Part shown: piece by piece, positions 62,927-64,000 of the stretch | How positions within the stretch are numbered: the first letter of the stretch is position 1 | Layout: every line of letters begins with the position of its first letter | Origin: Azospirillum doebereinerae | Lineage (GTDB): Bacteria > Pseudomonadota > Alphaproteobacteria > Azospirillales > Azospirillaceae | NCBI RefSeq assembly: GCF_003989665.1 | Contig: NZ_RZIJ01000011.1 | Location: 1-64,000, forward strand | Reading direction: 5' to 3' | Length of the DNA: 64,000 bases | The notes under the pieces: model-generated | The model's input: the letters and a program-made list of their open reading frames with translations, nothing else | Databases searched by the model: none | Told to the model about the DNA's origin: nothing | Translations under genes and position numbers: made by a program

Positions 62927-64000
62927 TCACAGATAGGGGCGCGGATCGGCGATCCGGCCCTCGATGGCGGAGGCCGCGACCACGGCGGCGTTGCACAGGT
63001 AGATTTCCGAGTCCGGGCTGCCCATGCGGCCCCGCACGTTCAGCGTCCCGGTCGAGACCGCGCGCTGGTTGGCGGTCATCGTCGCGATGCGGCCGAAGCA
63101 GTAGTCGCAGCTCGGCGAGGAGACGAAGGCCCCGGCCTCAACCAAAGTGGAGATCAGCCCCTCGCGCGCCGCCGCCGCCATCAGCTCCTGGCTGGTCGGG
63201 ATGATGTGCAGCGAGACGCCGCTCTTCACCTGACGCCCGCCGAGGATCTTGGCCGCCACGCGCATGTCCTCCAGCCGGCCGGACGCGCAGGACCCGAGAT
63301 AGCCGGCGTGGATCTCCAGCCCGAGGAACTCGGTCAGGTCGCGGGTGTCGGCCGGGGTCGGCGGCACCACGACGATGGGCTCCAGCGCCGACAGGTCGAT
63401 CTCGTGGACCGCCGAGTATTCGGCGTCCGGGTCGCTCGACACCGGGTCGAGCTTCTTGCGGGCGCGCGGCAGGGCGTAGTCGAGCCGCACCGGGTCGGGG
63501 TTGACGATGGCGGTCAGCGCCCCGGTGAACATCGCCAGGCCGGTGATGGTCTGGAGACCCTCGGTGCTCATCGACGCCGCCGCCGGCCCGCCGATCTCCA
63601 GCACCTGGAAGCGGCAGGAGCTGGGGCCGAGCACGCGCACCAGATGATGGAACACGTCGCGCGCCATGACGCCGGGCCGCAGGGAGCCGCGCAGGTTCAC
63701 CCGCACGGTGTGCGGCACCCGCAGCGACACGGTGTCGCTGACGAAGGCCTCCAGCACGTTGCGGCGCAGCCCGATGGCGAGCGTGCCGAAGGTGCCCATC
63801 TGGCTGACATGGCCGTCGAAATGGACGGCGAAGGCGCCCGGCGTGGCGTAGCCGACCTCGCAGGCCACCTGATGGCCGATGCCGCGCCGTTCGAACAGCG
63901 GCACGTTGTTCTCCGCGCACCAGGTGCGGGTGTTGATGTGCAGCTCCTCTTCCTTGGCGGTGGCGGTCGGCACCATGTGGTCGATGAAGATGCCGAAGCG
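62927..64000 (-). CDS. Aconitase-family hydratase, large (LeuC-like) subunit, 5' end missing
   Basis: About 358 C-terminal residues are visible; the gene starts beyond the right edge, since the frame runs on through FGIFIDHMVPTATAKEEE. The 4Fe-4S cysteines are kept with the LeuC spacing: GSCASGRLEDMR, then 59 residues to SPSCDYCFG (C-x59-C-x2-C). EVGYATPGAFAVHFDGHVSQ and GTFGTLAIGLRRN are usual for the family. It is the first gene of the operon within the window and forms an enzyme with the small subunit encoded next. Isopropylmalate, homoaconitate or dimethylmaleate would be typical substrates; here it is unknown. Confidence 0.88.
   Translation of the reverse strand, partial: RFGIFIDHMVPTATAKEEELHINTRTWCAENNVPLFERRGIGHQVACEVGYATPGAFAVHFDGHVSQMGTFGTLAIGLRRNVLEAFVSDTVSLRVPHTVRVNLRGSLRPGVMARDVFHHLVRVLGPSSCRFQVLEIGGPAAASMSTEGLQTITGLAMFTGALTAIVNPDPVRLDYALPRARKKLDPVSSDPDAEYSAVHEIDLSALEPIVVVPPTPADTRDLTEFLGLEIHAGYLGSCASGRLEDMRVAAKILGGRQVKSGVSLHIIPTSQELMAAAAREGLISTLVEAGAFVSSPSCDYCFGRIATMTANQRAVSTGTLNVRGRMGSPDSEIYLCNAAVVAASAIEGRIADPRPYL

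Overview
The window looks like chromosomal or chromid DNA from a high-GC alphaproteobacterium of the Rhodospirillales, most likely Azospirillum or a close relative. The grounds are a strong G/C bias at third codon positions, a hupSLC uptake [NiFe] hydrogenase with a hupK-type gene, Aap/Bzt-type amino acid permeases, a DUF1127 protein, and GC-rich palindromic intergenic repeats. The species call is recognition, not a database result. Coding density is high, and I see no tRNA, rRNA, prophage or insertion sequence.

Left third (1-25 kb). The end of etfB, then etfA and a 3-hydroxybutyryl-CoA dehydrogenase form a fatty-acid/PHB oxidation unit closed by a clear terminator. Three small unknown genes and a transglutaminase-like gene follow on the minus strand. 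Next are two overlapping hydrogenase accessory genes: a HupK-like pseudo-large-subunit and a HypB-like GTPase whose metal site is degenerate. Then come single genes for an ExoY-type sugar transferase, an S41 protease, an acyltransferase, PhzF-like and threonine dehydratase-like enzymes, an acetyltransferase, a CorA transporter, a chemoreceptor, a large hybrid histidine kinase, HypF, a DoxX protein and a secreted helical-barrel protein.

Middle (25-50.5 kb). A GntR regulator heads a hexuronate/aldonate unit: mannonate dehydratase, fructuronate reductase-type enzyme, zinc dehydrogenase and a TRAP transporter with fused QM subunits. After an orphan type II thioesterase comes hupSLC, preceded by a probable sigma-54 promoter. 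Two sulfur-scavenging loci follow. One is ssuADCB for alkanesulfonates. The other is a divergent locus with a three-gene amino acid ABC transporter on one side and an isopenicillin-N-synthase-like oxygenase, MetY and TauD on the other. Between them lies an orphan CRISPR array with type I-C-like repeats, intact at its left end and decaying at its right, with no cas genes in the window.

Right end (50.5-64 kb). An SDR enzyme, a LuxR-type regulator and a divergent response regulator/HWE-kinase pair precede a long minus-strand operon that enters from beyond the right edge. It encodes an aconitase-family large and small subunit, an isocitrate-lyase-family lyase, a complete Liv-type ABC transporter and a D-2-hydroxyglutarate-dehydrogenase-like flavoprotein. 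I read it as uptake and hydratase/lyase cleavage of an unknown branched hydroxy-dicarboxylate. The small subunit has an unusual active-site loop and the lyase a modified catalytic motif, so this operon is the best candidate for undescribed metabolism. Three families of palindromic intergenic repeats (seven copies) are scattered across the window.
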